DNA of 64,000 bases from Sva-07 sp963774765 (GCA_963774765.1 CAVZGP010000009.1:372001-436000); one strand, 5' to 3'. Numbered from the stretch's first letter, positions 49,983-59,628 are shown. Numbers and translations: made by a program. The notes: generated by a model not told the origin, from the letters alone.

Positions 49983-51184
49983 CGCCCGGCGACTCCGAGC
50001 GCCTCGGCGACGATGTCGACGGGGTGTTTCACGGGAAGGTCCAGCACGCTAGCAAGATGCATCGAGCACCCTGGGTTGGCGCTCGCCACCACCGCGGCGT
50101 TCGACCCGTCGACAGCCCGGTCGATCGAAGCGATCTTGCGCTCGCGGATCTCGCCGGCGAGTTCCGGTTGCAGCACCGAGTACGCACCGCCAGCCCCGCA
50201 ACACAGGCCGGCATCGTCGAGTTCCACGATGTCGGCGACGTGAGCGAGCAGCGTCCTCACCGGTTCGTGAGCGCGCTGAACGTGGCGGAGGTGGCACGGG
50301 TCCTGCACGACGACCGCGCAGCGCGGGCCCACGGGCGCCGGGAGTTGGCCGACGCGATCGGCGAGCCATTCGGAGATGTCGAGCACCCGGGCACTGAACC
50401 GCCGGGCATCATCGGAGTCGAGCAGGGTTCCGTAGTCCTTCATCGATGCACCGCACCCGGCGGAATTGACGAGGATCGGAGCGTTGCCGGGCATCGATGT
50501 CATCGCGTGCACGGCCAGGGACACGGCATCGTCGTGGAGTCCGGCATGAACGTGCAATGCCCCGCAGCAGCCGCCGCTGGAACCGGGCACGGCCAGCGTG
50601 GCGCCGGTAAGTGCAATCAGTGCTGCGGTGTTGCGGTGCGTGTCGCGCTGCCAGGCATCCATCACGCACCCGGTGAAGAGCCACACGTCGTCCCCGGTCG
50701 TGTCGACCTCGGGTGCCCGGCGCAGCGGGAGCGGCGGAATACCGAGGCGCTTCGGCACCAGTCGCAGCCGCTGCCCGACCGCCAGCACCGTCGAGCCCAC
50801 CAGGAGAAGTCGGTGGCGAGGCAGGATACGGAACCCGATTCGCTGCCACCACGGGGTGATCCGGCCCTGCGCTGCGAGCGTGGCGCGGGTCTCCTCCATC
50901 AGCGCACCGAACTGGACGCCGCTGGGGCAGGCGGTCTCACAGCCGCGGCACTGGACGCAGGTCTCGATGAAGTCGATGAACTCGTCGTCGATCGGCATCT
51001 CGCCCCGGTCAACCGCCTTCATCGCGTCGATCCGGCCTCGTGGCGAGTACCTCTCCTCGCCGGTCACCCGGAACGTGGGACAGTGCGGCAGGCACAGACC
51101 ACAGCTCACGCACGTTGCAGCCAGTTCGGCGTCGAGCCCGAGGACCGACAGGCCGGTTCGTTCGGAGCTCGATGTGGCGACCAT
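49979..51184 (-). CDS. glcF: Glycolate oxidase iron-sulfur subunit-like protein (GlcF)
   Basis: A 401-residue protein with two N-terminal [4Fe-4S] ferredoxin motifs: C25, C28, C31, C35 and C76, C79, C82, C86. A linker and two CCG domains follow (SSGGCCGALHVHAG and GLCCGAGGAYSV). This is the architecture of GlcF/HdrD-like subunits that take electrons from the flavin subunits GlcD/GlcE. Those genes lie 3.6 kb away on the same strand, so they probably form one enzyme even though the operon is split. Confidence 0.87.
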   Translation of the reverse strand: MVATSSSERTGLSVLGLDAELAATCVSCGLCLPHCPTFRVTGEERYSPRGRIDAMKAVDRGEMPIDDEFIDFIETCVQCRGCETACPSGVQFGALMEETRATLAAQGRITPWWQRIGFRILPRHRLLLVGSTVLAVGQRLRLVPKRLGIPPLPLRRAPEVDTTGDDVWLFTGCVMDAWQRDTHRNTAALIALTGATLAVPGSSGGCCGALHVHAGLHDDAVSLAVHAMTSMPGNAPILVNSAGCGASMKDYGTLLDSDDARRFSARVLDISEWLADRVGQLPAPVGPRCAVVVQDPCHLRHVQRAHEPVRTLLAHVADIVELDDAGLCCGAGGAYSVLQPELAGEIRERKIASIDRAVDGSNAAVVASANPGCSMHLASVLDLPVKHPVDIVAEALGVAGR

Positions 51185-51241
51185 GGTCCGGCCATCGTAC
51201 GTTCTCGCCCGCCGGCCAGGGGGTCCGAAGCGACCAGTGGC

Positions 51242-52213
51242 TCACGGGGCGGTGTACGCCCAGGTCGCGCGCAGAAGCTCCTCGCCGTTGTCGTTCCCTG
51301 ATGCTCTCCACATCACCCTGAACGCACGAGTCGACAGCGCGCCGGCGTAGCCGGCAGTGAAGCCGAGGTCGATTCCCGACAGTGACCACAGGTAGATGCA
51401 GACCTTCCCGGCCGGTGCGGTCGGGTTGGTGGCGCTTCCGCTGCACGTGGGGTCGGCGTCGGCACCGGACGTGGCGAAGTTCACCTCTGCATGGGTGAGC
51501 GGGACGGGTGCGATTCCAGAAAGGTTGACGGTCAACGAATCCAACCCCGTGTTGGTGGGTTGGTGACCGTCCCAGCTGAGTTCACCGGTGACGGTGATGC
51601 CCGAGGGAATGACATCCCAGGCCGAATACCCGCGGGGCCCAGTCGCTGCGGCTCCGGCGACGGTGTAGCCGACGATGTCGGCGATGACATCGACCTGCGC
51701 GCCAGCCACGTACGGGCCGTACACGATGTCGATGTTGCCAGCCGCCGGCAAGCCGACCTGCACCGAGTTCGGCACGATGTCGCCCGACGCGAAGTTCAAC
51801 GATGAGGTCTGTGTCTGACCCGTTGCATCACCGGGCCGAACCGCCAGATAACCGCCCTGACACACCACACCGGGCCGATTCAGACACTGCACGGTCACGT
51901 TCAGCAACACACCCGTCGCCCCACCAGGCACCACCGTCAGCGACCCGGTGCCGGTCGGAATCGTCCCGGTGACCTGCAGCGTCCGCGACGTCCCCCGTTG
52001 GAATGGACCGGCCAAACCGACATTGGACTCCGGACGCGTATCCAACACGCGCACCACCGGGTTGATCATCACCACCGACGAGGGGGGACTCGACGCTGCC
52101 TGCACGGCGACCAGACCGCCGGTACCCAACGTCACCGCGACGGCGGCACCGATCGCCGCCCACCGCGACCTCCACATACGCGGCCGATCACTCGGAACAA
52201 CGTCAGAACGCAT
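51242..52213 (-). CDS. Secreted DTR-domain protein (Acidimicrobiia-type surface protein)
   Basis: A 323-residue exported protein. A basic N-terminus (RPRMWRSRW) and a hydrophobic segment (about 18-40) form the signal peptide. The mature part begins with the NPVVRVLDTRPESNVGLAGPF type domain, continuing with GVLLNVTVQC, GGYLAVRPGD and DVIADIVGYT. I associate these repeats with large families of secreted proteins in Ilumatobacter. Cysteine pairs suggest disulfides. A separate beta domain follows (about 195-323). No enzyme motif; adhesion or a matrix role is a guess. Confidence 0.75.
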   Translation of the reverse strand: MRSDVVPSDRPRMWRSRWAAIGAAVAVTLGTGGLVAVQAASSPPSSVVMINPVVRVLDTRPESNVGLAGPFQRGTSRTLQVTGTIPTGTGSLTVVPGGATGVLLNVTVQCLNRPGVVCQGGYLAVRPGDATGQTQTSSLNFASGDIVPNSVQVGLPAAGNIDIVYGPYVAGAQVDVIADIVGYTVAGAAATGPRGYSAWDVIPSGITVTGELSWDGHQPTNTGLDSLTVNLSGIAPVPLTHAEVNFATSGADADPTCSGSATNPTAPAGKVCIYLWSLSGIDLGFTAGYAGALSTRAFRVMWRASGNDNGEELLRATWAYTAP

Positions 52214-52462
52214 GGTTCGCTCCCTTGGTCCCCCAGGGCCCGCTGGTCAGGGCCCGACTTGCCGACGTGACGTCAGTGCGGCGAAACGCCCAGTCTCCAT
52301 GCTTCAACTGCCCTCGCCATCAGACCAGGGTCCAAAGGCACCAACCCGAATGGTGCAACCATCCGTGGCCGAGCGTCACGGATCGTCCTGACGCAGACTC
52401 GTGACCCGGCGCTGCTACTCCTGTCCGACGCATCGACAGGCGTGAACGTGTACGCTTGGCGC

Positions 52463-53851
52463 ATGACTGCCGTCGAGCGCATTCCCGAGATCGTCCAACA
52501 ACTCCGCGACGGGTTTCACAGCGGCGTGGTCCGCGACCTCGAGTCGCGGCGGGCACAACTCCGGTCCCTGCGCTCGATGTTCGTCGAGCAGGAAGACCGG
52601 CTGATCGACGCGTTGGTCGCCGACGTCGGCAAACCCCGCATCGAGGCCTACACGACCGAGATCGCGTTCACGATCAACGAGATCGACCACACGCTCAAGC
52701 ACCTCGACGCGTGGAACAAGCCGTCCAAGGTCAAGGTGCCGATCACGTTCAAGCCCGGGTCCGCCACGCTCCGGCCAGAGCCGCTGGGCACCGTGTGCAT
52801 CATCGCCCCGTGGAACTACCCGGTGCAGCTGCTGTTCGCCCCACTGGTTCCCGCTCTGGCGGCCGGCAACACCGCCGTGCTCAAGCCCTCCGAGGTCACC
52901 CCGTCGGTGTCGGCACTGATCGACGAACTCGTGCCGAGGTACTTCAACGCCTCGACGGTGGCCGTCGTCACCGGCGCGGTCGATGAGACGACGGCACTGC
53001 TCGAGCAGCGTTTCGATCACATCTTCTACACCGGCAACGGCAAGGTTGGCCGTGTGGTGATGCGTGCAGCGGCCGAGCACCTGACGCCGGTCACGCTCGA
53101 ACTCGGCGGCAAGAGCCCGGCCATCGTCGCCGCCGACGCCAACATCGAGGTGGCCGCCAAGCGCATTGCGTGGGCCAAGTTCCTCAACGCCGGACAGACC
53201 TGTGTCGCTCCCGACTACGTACTGGTCGACGATGCCGTCGAAGACCAGTTCGTCTCCGCTCTCGCCGACGCTGTCACGACCTTCTACGGCGCCGACCCCA
53301 GGCAGTCGAATGACTACGCCCGCATCGTCAACGAGCACCATCACGACCGCCTGATGAAGCTGCTCGAGGCGGGTGGATTCGACGCGACGGTGACCGGCGG
53401 TACCGGCGATCGTGGCAGTCGATACATCGCACCGACCGTGCTCGCCGGTGTCAAGCCCGATGCTGCCGTGATGGAGGACGAGATCTTCGGACCGATCCTG
53501 CCGGTGCTCACCATCGGCGACGTCGACGAGGCGATCCGGTTCGTCAACGACCGCGACAAGCCACTCGCTCTCTATGCGTTCAGCAGCGATGACGACACGC
53601 TCGAACACGTCGTCGCCAACACATCTGCCGGCGGGGTCACGCTCAACCACGCCATCATGCACCTGGCCGTGCCCGACCTTCCGTTCGGTGGCGTCGGCGA
53701 GAGCGGCATGGGGTCATACCACGGCAGAGCGGGGTTCGACACGTTCAGCCACCCCAAAGCCGTCCTCGACAAGCCCACCCGGCCCGACCCGTCGCTGATG
53801 TACCCGCCCTACACCAACCTCAAGCAGAAGATCCTCCGCAAGTTCCTCTGA
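52463..53851 (+). CDS. Aldehyde dehydrogenase, class 3-like
   Basis: A 462-residue NAD(P)-dependent aldehyde dehydrogenase. The cofactor segment is IAPWNYP, with KPSE and FYTGNGKVGR. The general base is Glu213 (TLELGGKSPA) and the nucleophile Cys247 (NAGQTCVAPDYV). The C-terminal PYTNLKQKILRKFL is typical of class 3/ALDH3-like enzymes that oxidise medium- to long-chain or aromatic aldehydes. The ATG at 52463 is chosen; an in-frame GTG at 52442 is an alternative start. It is the only plus-strand gene between glcF and glcE. Confidence 0.9.
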   Translation: MTAVERIPEIVQQLRDGFHSGVVRDLESRRAQLRSLRSMFVEQEDRLIDALVADVGKPRIEAYTTEIAFTINEIDHTLKHLDAWNKPSKVKVPITFKPGSATLRPEPLGTVCIIAPWNYPVQLLFAPLVPALAAGNTAVLKPSEVTPSVSALIDELVPRYFNASTVAVVTGAVDETTALLEQRFDHIFYTGNGKVGRVVMRAAAEHLTPVTLELGGKSPAIVAADANIEVAAKRIAWAKFLNAGQTCVAPDYVLVDDAVEDQFVSALADAVTTFYGADPRQSNDYARIVNEHHHDRLMKLLEAGGFDATVTGGTGDRGSRYIAPTVLAGVKPDAAVMEDEIFGPILPVLTIGDVDEAIRFVNDRDKPLALYAFSSDDDTLEHVVANTSAGGVTLNHAIMHLAVPDLPFGGVGESGMGSYHGRAGFDTFSHPKAVLDKPTRPDPSLMYPPYTNLKQKILRKFL

Positions 53852-53868
53852 CGCGTGACCTCGTTCGG

Positions 53869-54765
53869 CTACTGGGCGGTCCAGGGCGGTGCGTCGGGGT
53901 CACCGCGCCAGTAGCGAAGTCGACGTTCGGCCTCCGGACGCGCACGAGGATCAACGATCGACGCGGCCACACGCATGAGCGTGGCCGCGACGAGACGGAG
54001 CTCGGCGAGAGCGATCGCCGCTGGCTCTTCGCGCATCGACGATCCGTAGCCACGCGCGAACTCGTCGTACTCTCCCGGCCGACCGCCCCACCGTTCCGCC
54101 AGCGTCAGCATCGGGCCGTGGTCCCAGCCGGGCGGCGCGAGACACATCAGGTCCCAGTCGAGCAACACGGGCCCATCGGCGCACATCATCACGTTGCCCG
54201 GGTGCAGGTCGCCGTGACATACGACGACCTCGTCGAATTCTCGCCAGTGACCATGGCGTTCGATGATGGCATCGAGGCCCCGCCTCGCCGGTTCGTCGAG
54301 CGCCGGACCAGCGCGTTCGAGCAGCGATTCGAAATCCCACCACGGAAAGGCGGTCGGTGATGGGAGCGGTACCGACCGCGGCACGGCCTTCGAATCGGTG
54401 TCATGAACGCGTCGGACGAGTTCGCCGACGACGAACCAGTCGACGGGTGATGTCGCCGCGTCGATCCGCTCCCACGCCGTGACGCTCAGTCCATCGACAA
54501 CCACGACGTCGTCGCGAACCGCTCGAGGCACCGAGACTCCCTGGTCGCGCCAGAACTGCGCGAGTTCGAGCGACACCTCCGCGGGCGCGGTCGGGGAACT
54601 GACGCGGAGCACGACCGGTCCTGCGGTGAAGATCGCATTCATCCCACATCGGAGCAGGTCGGGCGCATCGAGGCGCCAGATCTGTGCTGCTGCGGTTGCC
54701 GCCCGGCCGGCTGACCCCACATCGGCGACGGGACGGTCGATGTACGCCCGCAGAGGCGTCGTCAC
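53869..54765 (-). CDS. APH-family phosphotransferase
   Basis: A 298-residue kinase-fold protein with a complete active site: VVCHGDLHPGNVMM (catalytic loop) and VLLDWDLMCLAPPGWDHGPML (metal-binding Asp). Compared with the APH gene at 31936 it has the standard HGD, so it is more likely active. It overlaps the glcE stop by four bases, so it may be co-transcribed with the glycolate oxidase genes. The substrate is unknown; a glycerate- or sugar-acid-type kinase downstream of glycolate oxidation would be attractive but is unproven. Confidence 0.83.
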   Translation of the reverse strand: MTTPLRAYIDRPVADVGSAGRAATAAAQIWRLDAPDLLRCGMNAIFTAGPVVLRVSSPTAPAEVSLELAQFWRDQGVSVPRAVRDDVVVVDGLSVTAWERIDAATSPVDWFVVGELVRRVHDTDSKAVPRSVPLPSPTAFPWWDFESLLERAGPALDEPARRGLDAIIERHGHWREFDEVVVCHGDLHPGNVMMCADGPVLLDWDLMCLAPPGWDHGPMLTLAERWGGRPGEYDEFARGYGSSMREEPAAIALAELRLVAATLMRVAASIVDPRARPEAERRLRYWRGDPDAPPWTAQ

Positions 54766-55658
54766 GACATCGCCAGCACATCGACACCGGGATTGAGCCG
54801 CCCCGTGGGGTCGAACTCGTGCTTGATGCGAGCGTGCAGTGCTCGCACCGCCAGATCGATGACCGCGTCAGCGGGCGGCTGCGTGTGATGTACGACGCCG
54901 ACTCCGATCTCGGCCACGAACCGTGCGTCGTCGCTCACGGCCAACATCGGCAGCTCCGAAGGCGGCAACGACCAACGATGAGGAGGCAGCGGCGGTGGGC
55001 CATCGACCGTGGACAGGTCACCGAGACGAGCCTGGTTGGTCAGGTCGTCGGCATGCCCGTCGAGCAGCACCCACGTCGTGTGACCGTCCCAGAGCATCGA
55101 CGTCGGGCGATACAGGCACCCGAGCAACTCCCACGGATCGCGCTCGCTCGTGAACCACCGTTCGCCGACCGGCAGGGGCCGCGTTCGCAGGATGACATCG
55201 GCGAGCAGGCCGAGCGTGCCGCACGAGCCGACGAGCAGTCGGCACAGGTCGAACCCACTGACGTTCTTGACCGTCGGGCCGCCCGCCTTGACCACCTCGC
55301 CCGCAGCCGAGGCGTAGCGAGCCTGCAACACGGTGTCACGCATCGGCCCCCAGCCGAGCCGTCGCAGGCCGCTGCGGCCCACCGCCAGTGCTCCGCCGAC
55401 CGTTCCGGAACTCGGGATGGCGACGCACTGTCCGTGCTCGGCGAGGGCGGCATCGACCTCGTCGACCGGCGTTCCCGCTCCGCAACACAGTGTCATCTCG
55501 GCCGGTTGGATCCATTCGATTCCCGACGGGGCCATCACGGTCCTCACGTCCGGGACCGCCCCGCCGCGGGTTCCGAGACCCGTGATCGTGACCGGGTCGT
55601 CGGCGCCGACGGCTTCGGCGAACGACATGACCGCGGCATCCCTCGCCGACGCGCTCAC
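54762..55658 (-). CDS. glcE: Glycolate oxidase FAD-binding subunit-like protein (GlcE)
   Basis: A 298-residue FAD-linked oxidase domain protein of the GlcE type, a shortened relative of GlcD. It has the GLGTRGG and SSGTVGGALAVGRSGLRRLGWG segments and KNVSGFDLCRLLVGSCGTLGLLADVIL. The GTG start overlaps the glcD stop (GTGA). With GlcD and GlcF it would oxidise glycolate (or a related 2-hydroxy acid such as lactate) to glyoxylate, passing electrons to the membrane. The C-terminus ends with DPTGRLNPG, as in the family. Confidence 0.88.
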   Translation of the reverse strand: MSASARDAAVMSFAEAVGADDPVTITGLGTRGGAVPDVRTVMAPSGIEWIQPAEMTLCCGAGTPVDEVDAALAEHGQCVAIPSSGTVGGALAVGRSGLRRLGWGPMRDTVLQARYASAAGEVVKAGGPTVKNVSGFDLCRLLVGSCGTLGLLADVILRTRPLPVGERWFTSERDPWELLGCLYRPTSMLWDGHTTWVLLDGHADDLTNQARLGDLSTVDGPPPLPPHRWSLPPSELPMLAVSDDARFVAEIGVGVVHHTQPPADAVIDLAVRALHARIKHEFDPTGRLNPGVDVLAMS

Positions 55659-57076
55659 ACCCACACACCCTCGGGCACACTGTGGATGTCTCCGCATCCG
55701 GCCGGGCTCGGCAACACCTTGTCGGGGTTGGACAGCATCCTCGGGTCGAACGCCCGACGCAGGTCGGCCTGTGCGGCGAGATCGACCTCGGAGAACATCA
55801 GCGGCATCAGATCGCGCTTTTCCAGACCGATGCCGTGTTCGCCACTCAAGACGCCGCCGGCGGCCACCGACACCCGGACGATCTCGTCACCCGCGGCATG
55901 GACGCGCTCGGTGACGCCCGGCTCGCGGGCGTCGTACACCAGCAGCGGGTGCAGGTTGCCGTCGCCCGCGTGGAAGACGTTCAGCACCAGCAGTTCGTGA
56001 CGGGCGGCGATCTCGTAGACCTGAGCGAGCACCTCGGGGAGCTTGTGCCGCGGCACGACGGTGTCGTGGAGGTAGTAGTTCGGCTTGATGCGTGCGATGG
56101 CGCCGAATGCCGACTTGCGTCCCTTCCACAGCAACGCCCTCTCGGCATCGTCGGCGGCCACCCTGATCGTCCCGACGCTCCGTTCACCCGCCAACTCGCG
56201 GATCCGCTCGACCTGGGAGGCCACCGACGCAGGAAGTCCGACAACTTCGATCAGCAGCGCTGCTGCCTGCTCGACCGGCAGCCCGGCATGGATGAACTCC
56301 TCGACGGCCTGCAGGCAGAGCTGATCCATCATCTCCACGGCAGCCGGCACGATTCCGGCGGCGATGATGTCGCTCACCAGTTGGGCCCCGTCGGCGACTT
56401 CGGCGAAGTCGAGCAGCATCGTGGCGACGTCCGGCGGGTTCTGCATCAGTTTGACGCACACCTTGGTGGCGACGCCGAACATCCCCTCGCTGCCCACGAA
56501 AGTGCCGCGCAGGTCGTAGCCGACCGGTTCGGGTTCTTCGCCGCCGAGCACCGTGACGGAACCGTCGGGCAGTACGACCTCGATCGCGTGGATGTGGGCG
56601 CTGGTCACGCCGTCGGCGAGGCAGTGCGGGCCGCCGGAGTTGTTGGCGACGTTGCCCCCGATCGAACACGTCTGCTGACTGCTCGGGTCAGGCGCGAAGT
56701 GCACGCCGAGGTGGGTGATCTGCGTCGACAGGTCGAGGTTGAGCACGCCGGGTTCGACCCAGGCCATCCGGTTGACCGCATCGACGGACAGGATCCGGTT
56801 CATCTTCGACGTCGAGATCACGATCGACCCGGTCGGCGGCACCGCTCCCCCGGCCAGGCCGGTGCCCGATCCTCGCGGGACGAAGGGAATGCCGAACTCA
56901 TTGGCCACCTCGACGATTGCCTGAACGTCGCCGGTGGTCTCCGCGAAACACACCACCGCTGGATGCCCCTCCAGGTTGGACGCGTCGCGTCGATACAGGT
57001 TGACCTCGGCCGCGCCGTCGCGCACCTGATCTGGTCGCAACCGCTCGCGTAGCCGTGCGACGAGCGGCGTGGTCAC
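55655..57076 (-). CDS. glcD: Glycolate/2-hydroxyacid oxidase FAD subunit (GlcD)
   Basis: A 473-residue FAD-dependent oxidase of the PCMH fold. The FAD segment reads PRGSGTGLAGGAVP, followed by IGGNVANNSGGPHCLADG, and the C-terminal cap has NVFHAGDGNLHPLLVYD and GGVLSGEHGIGLEKRDLM. The length and order fit GlcD. The GTG at 57076 overlaps the preceding stop. It is translated with glcE, and the iron-sulfur partner glcF lies further along the same strand. Lactate dehydrogenase (Dld-like) is an alternative. Confidence 0.92.
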   Translation of the reverse strand: MTTPLVARLRERLRPDQVRDGAAEVNLYRRDASNLEGHPAVVCFAETTGDVQAIVEVANEFGIPFVPRGSGTGLAGGAVPPTGSIVISTSKMNRILSVDAVNRMAWVEPGVLNLDLSTQITHLGVHFAPDPSSQQTCSIGGNVANNSGGPHCLADGVTSAHIHAIEVVLPDGSVTVLGGEEPEPVGYDLRGTFVGSEGMFGVATKVCVKLMQNPPDVATMLLDFAEVADGAQLVSDIIAAGIVPAAVEMMDQLCLQAVEEFIHAGLPVEQAAALLIEVVGLPASVASQVERIRELAGERSVGTIRVAADDAERALLWKGRKSAFGAIARIKPNYYLHDTVVPRHKLPEVLAQVYEIAARHELLVLNVFHAGDGNLHPLLVYDAREPGVTERVHAAGDEIVRVSVAAGGVLSGEHGIGLEKRDLMPLMFSEVDLAAQADLRRAFDPRMLSNPDKVLPSPAGCGDIHSVPEGVWV

Positions 57077-57423
57077 CGCGGCGCCTTGCGCTCCTTGCGG
57101 CGCATCACGATGACACGACCGCTCTCGACCGGTACGCCGTCGACGAACACCTGATCGTTCGGCGCGACGTGCTCGTCGAGCGACGTCAGGCGACCCTCGC
57201 GTCGCGCCCGGAGTTCGTCCTCGGTGTGCCTCATCACCTGACGTCCCTCGCGAACCGCGTCGACGACGTCGCTCGTCTTGGATCGAACGGTGCTGGCCGC
57301 CGACTTCGCGATCTGCGTGGGCGCCATCTGCGACGCGGTCTCCTTGACCTTCCTCTTGGCGTAGCCCGCTGATGCAAGGCCGGCGACGACACCACCGGCG
57401 AACCACGTGACGCGCTTCATCAT
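57073..57423 (-). CDS. Small DUF6167-like protein with N-terminal membrane segment
   Basis: A 116-residue protein beginning MMKRVTWFAGGVVAGLASAGYAKRKVKET, a short hydrophobic segment then a basic stretch, as in DUF6167 proteins. The C-terminal half has an EDELRARREGRLTSL region and DQVFVDGVPVESGRVIVMRR. In streptomycetes such genes sit near rarA and alaS. Here rarA is present and alaS is not seen. The ATG at 57423 overlaps the upstream stop (ATGA). Function unknown. Confidence 0.7.
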   Translation of the reverse strand: MMKRVTWFAGGVVAGLASAGYAKRKVKETASQMAPTQIAKSAASTVRSKTSDVVDAVREGRQVMRHTEDELRARREGRLTSLDEHVAPNDQVFVDGVPVESGRVIVMRRKERKAPR

Positions 57424-57893
57424 GCTCGTTTCCTCCATCGTGACGAGGTCACCTGTGCCAACTCGTCAGGTGCACCAGCGCTCTCGATGGCGTGCACCTC
57501 GACCGGTCCGTTCGTTGTCCGCTTCGGAGCCCCACGTAGGCGGGCGATCGTCCGCGAGGTGCCGCGAGCGAGGCCGGTCGCCTTGATCATCGGCGCCGAG
57601 AACGTCGTGCGGGCAACCCGTCCCCCCACGGCATCACCGATCGCTTCGGCCGACCCGAGCACTCGATCGAACCGTTCGAGGTCGGCACGGGCCTCGTCGA
57701 CGGTGGCGCGCGCCTCGTCGGTGGTGGCAAGCAGTTCCCGGATCAACGGCGTGGTCTCCATTCGCAATTGGTCGACCTCGCGCCGGACGTCGCGTAGTGT
57801 GTCGAGCACCCGGAGCAGCACCACGATGAGCGCGGCGAACCCGATCGAACACAGGACTGCAGCGACGATCAGGACGAGTTCGCCGGCGCTCAC
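57420..57893 (-). CDS. DUF948-like membrane-anchored coiled-coil protein
   Basis: A 157-residue protein with one membrane helix at the N-terminus (about 5-28), followed by a coiled coil (about 30-85, heptad-like LRDVRREVDQLRMETTPLIREL). The C-terminal part is basic. This layout is typical of DUF948 proteins. It overlaps rarA and the following small gene by four bases each. Function unknown; cell-envelope association is likely. Confidence 0.75.
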   Translation of the reverse strand: MSAGELVLIVAAVLCSIGFAALIVVLLRVLDTLRDVRREVDQLRMETTPLIRELLATTDEARATVDEARADLERFDRVLGSAEAIGDAVGGRVARTTFSAPMIKATGLARGTSRTIARLRGAPKRTTNGPVEVHAIESAGAPDELAQVTSSRWRKRA

Positions 57894-59188
57894 GAAGCGT
57901 CCTCCGTCGAAGTTCGGCGCCGGCTCATCCGCTCGCCGATCGCCGCTTCGTCGCCGTGTTCGCTCGGTTCGTACCAGTGTCGATCGACGAGGGAGTCCGG
58001 CAGGTACTGCTGGGCAACGGTTCCCGACGCATGGTCGTGAGGATAGTCGTAACCCTCGCCGTGGCCGATCGCCGCAGCACCTTGGTAATGCGCGTCGCGC
58101 AGATGCGGCGGCACTTCGCCGACGGCACCCTCGCGTACGTCCGATCGGGCACTCCAGATGGCGACGGCGCTGCGGTTGCTCTTCGGCGCCGTGGCCAGGT
58201 AGATCGCCGCCTGCGACAGGTTCAGCTGCGCCTCTGGCAACCCGACATGCTCCAGTGCGTGGGCCGCTGCTACCGCCACCTGCAGCGCGTTGTTGTCCGC
58301 GAGGCCGACGTCCTCCGACGCGAAGATGATCATCCGCCGAGCGATGAAGCGGGCGTCCTCACCGGCCTCGAGCATTCGAGCGAGCCAGTAGACGGCGGCA
58401 TCGGGGTCGGACCCCCGCATCGACTTGATGAAGGCACTGACCACGTCGTAGTGGTCGTCGCGTCCGTAACGAAGCGCGGTCGTTCCGAGTGCCGCCTCGA
58501 CGTGTTCGAGTTCGACGGTGCGGTAGCCGGCAAGCGCGCACGACACCTCGAGCGCCGTGAGCACCTGGCGCCCGTCGCCACCGGCCCGGTCGACCAGCAG
58601 CGTGACCGCGTCGGGGGCGGCCGTCGCGCCTTCGGCCTCGAGGCCGCGATGCACCAGCGTTTCGATCGCCGCGCGGTCGAGCGGTTCGAGTCGGAACAGC
58701 GTCGAGCGACTCCGCAGCGGTGCGTTCACCTCGAAGAACGGGTTCTCGGTCGTGGCGCCGATCAACGTCAGCGTGCCATCCTCGACCGCGGGCAGCAGGG
58801 CGTCCTGCTGCGACTTCGAGAACCGATGGATCTCGTCGAGGAACAGGATCGTTCCCTGGCCTCGTTCGCCCAGTCGTTGGCGGGCGCGTTCGATGGTCTC
58901 GCGAACGTCCTTCACCCCGGCATTGACCGCTGACAGTTGCTCGAACGCGCGGTCGGTGCTGCCCGCGACCGCCAGCGCCAGCGTGGTCTTGCCGGTGCCC
59001 GGCGGGCCCCAGAGCAGTGCCGAGGTGAGACGGTCGGTCTCGACGAGGCGCCGCAGCGGTTTGCCGGCACCGACGAGGTGGTCCTGGCCGACGACGTCGT
59101 CGATCGTCCGTGGTCGCAGTCGTGCCGCGAGTGGCGCCCGCGCGCGTCGCTGCTCGTCGGCGGCGACGGCGAACAGGTCGTCGTTCAC
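57890..59188 (-). CDS. rarA: Replication-associated recombination protein RarA (MgsA)
   Basis: A 432-residue AAA ATPase of the clamp-loader-like RarA family. It has LRPRTIDDVVGQDHLVG, Walker A GPPGTGKT (61-68) and Walker B ILFLDEIHRF (115-124). It also has sensor 1 GATTENP and a C-terminal RarA domain with YDVVSAFIKSMRGSDPDAAVYWLARML and LPDSLVDRHWYEP. It acts at stalled replication forks. The GTG start overlaps the NUDIX gene stop. An upstream in-frame ATG extension is not conserved. Confidence 0.95.
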   Translation of the reverse strand: MNDDLFAVAADEQRRARAPLAARLRPRTIDDVVGQDHLVGAGKPLRRLVETDRLTSALLWGPPGTGKTTLALAVAGSTDRAFEQLSAVNAGVKDVRETIERARQRLGERGQGTILFLDEIHRFSKSQQDALLPAVEDGTLTLIGATTENPFFEVNAPLRSRSTLFRLEPLDRAAIETLVHRGLEAEGATAAPDAVTLLVDRAGGDGRQVLTALEVSCALAGYRTVELEHVEAALGTTALRYGRDDHYDVVSAFIKSMRGSDPDAAVYWLARMLEAGEDARFIARRMIIFASEDVGLADNNALQVAVAAAHALEHVGLPEAQLNLSQAAIYLATAPKSNRSAVAIWSARSDVREGAVGEVPPHLRDAHYQGAAAIGHGEGYDYPHDHASGTVAQQYLPDSLVDRHWYEPSEHGDEAAIGERMSRRRTSTEDAS

Positions 59189-59619
59189 GGCGTGAGCACG
59201 GTCCGATAGACATCGCGGCGGAAGCCGACGACGTGCTCGACGAGCCACTGACACTCGACCCAACGCCATGCGACGAACTCGATGTCGTCGGGAGTCGGGA
59301 CCACGTCGTCACTCAGCACACGGAAGAAGTACCACCGTTGCGCCTGGCCGAGCCGTTTGCCCTGCGAACGCACGTGGTCGGGAAACTCGTACACCAGCCA
59401 GGTGGGATGCTCGCCCGTCAACTCGACATCGTCGGGTCCGAGCCCGGTCTCCTCGCCGAGTTCACGCCACGCCGCAGCGATCGGCGCCTCGCCGACGTCG
59501 ATTCCTCCCTGGGGCAATTGCCAGGCGCTGGGGACGTCGCTGCGCTCGAATGCCAGGACCTCGCCGCGTGAATTGGTCACGACGGCGACGACTCCGGCTC
59601 GGAAGTTCGCGCTCGGCAT
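59185..59619 (-). CDS. NUDIX hydrolase (RppH-like)
   Basis: A 144-residue NUDIX hydrolase. The NUDIX box spans residues 38-60 with the pattern G-x5-E-x7-REUxEExGU satisfied (RELGEETG). The AWQLPQGGID segment before it is typical of RppH/diadenosine polyphosphate hydrolases, and the YFFRVLSDD and WVECQWLVEHV elements support this. Actual substrates (capped RNA or ApnA) are inferred. It sits between the TPR gene (nine bases upstream) and rarA (four-base overlap). Confidence 0.88.
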   Translation of the reverse strand: MPSANFRAGVVAVVTNSRGEVLAFERSDVPSAWQLPQGGIDVGEAPIAAAWRELGEETGLGPDDVELTGEHPTWLVYEFPDHVRSQGKRLGQAQRWYFFRVLSDDVVPTPDDIEFVAWRWVECQWLVEHVVGFRRDVYRTVLTP

Positions 59620-59628
59620 CAGGCTGCG

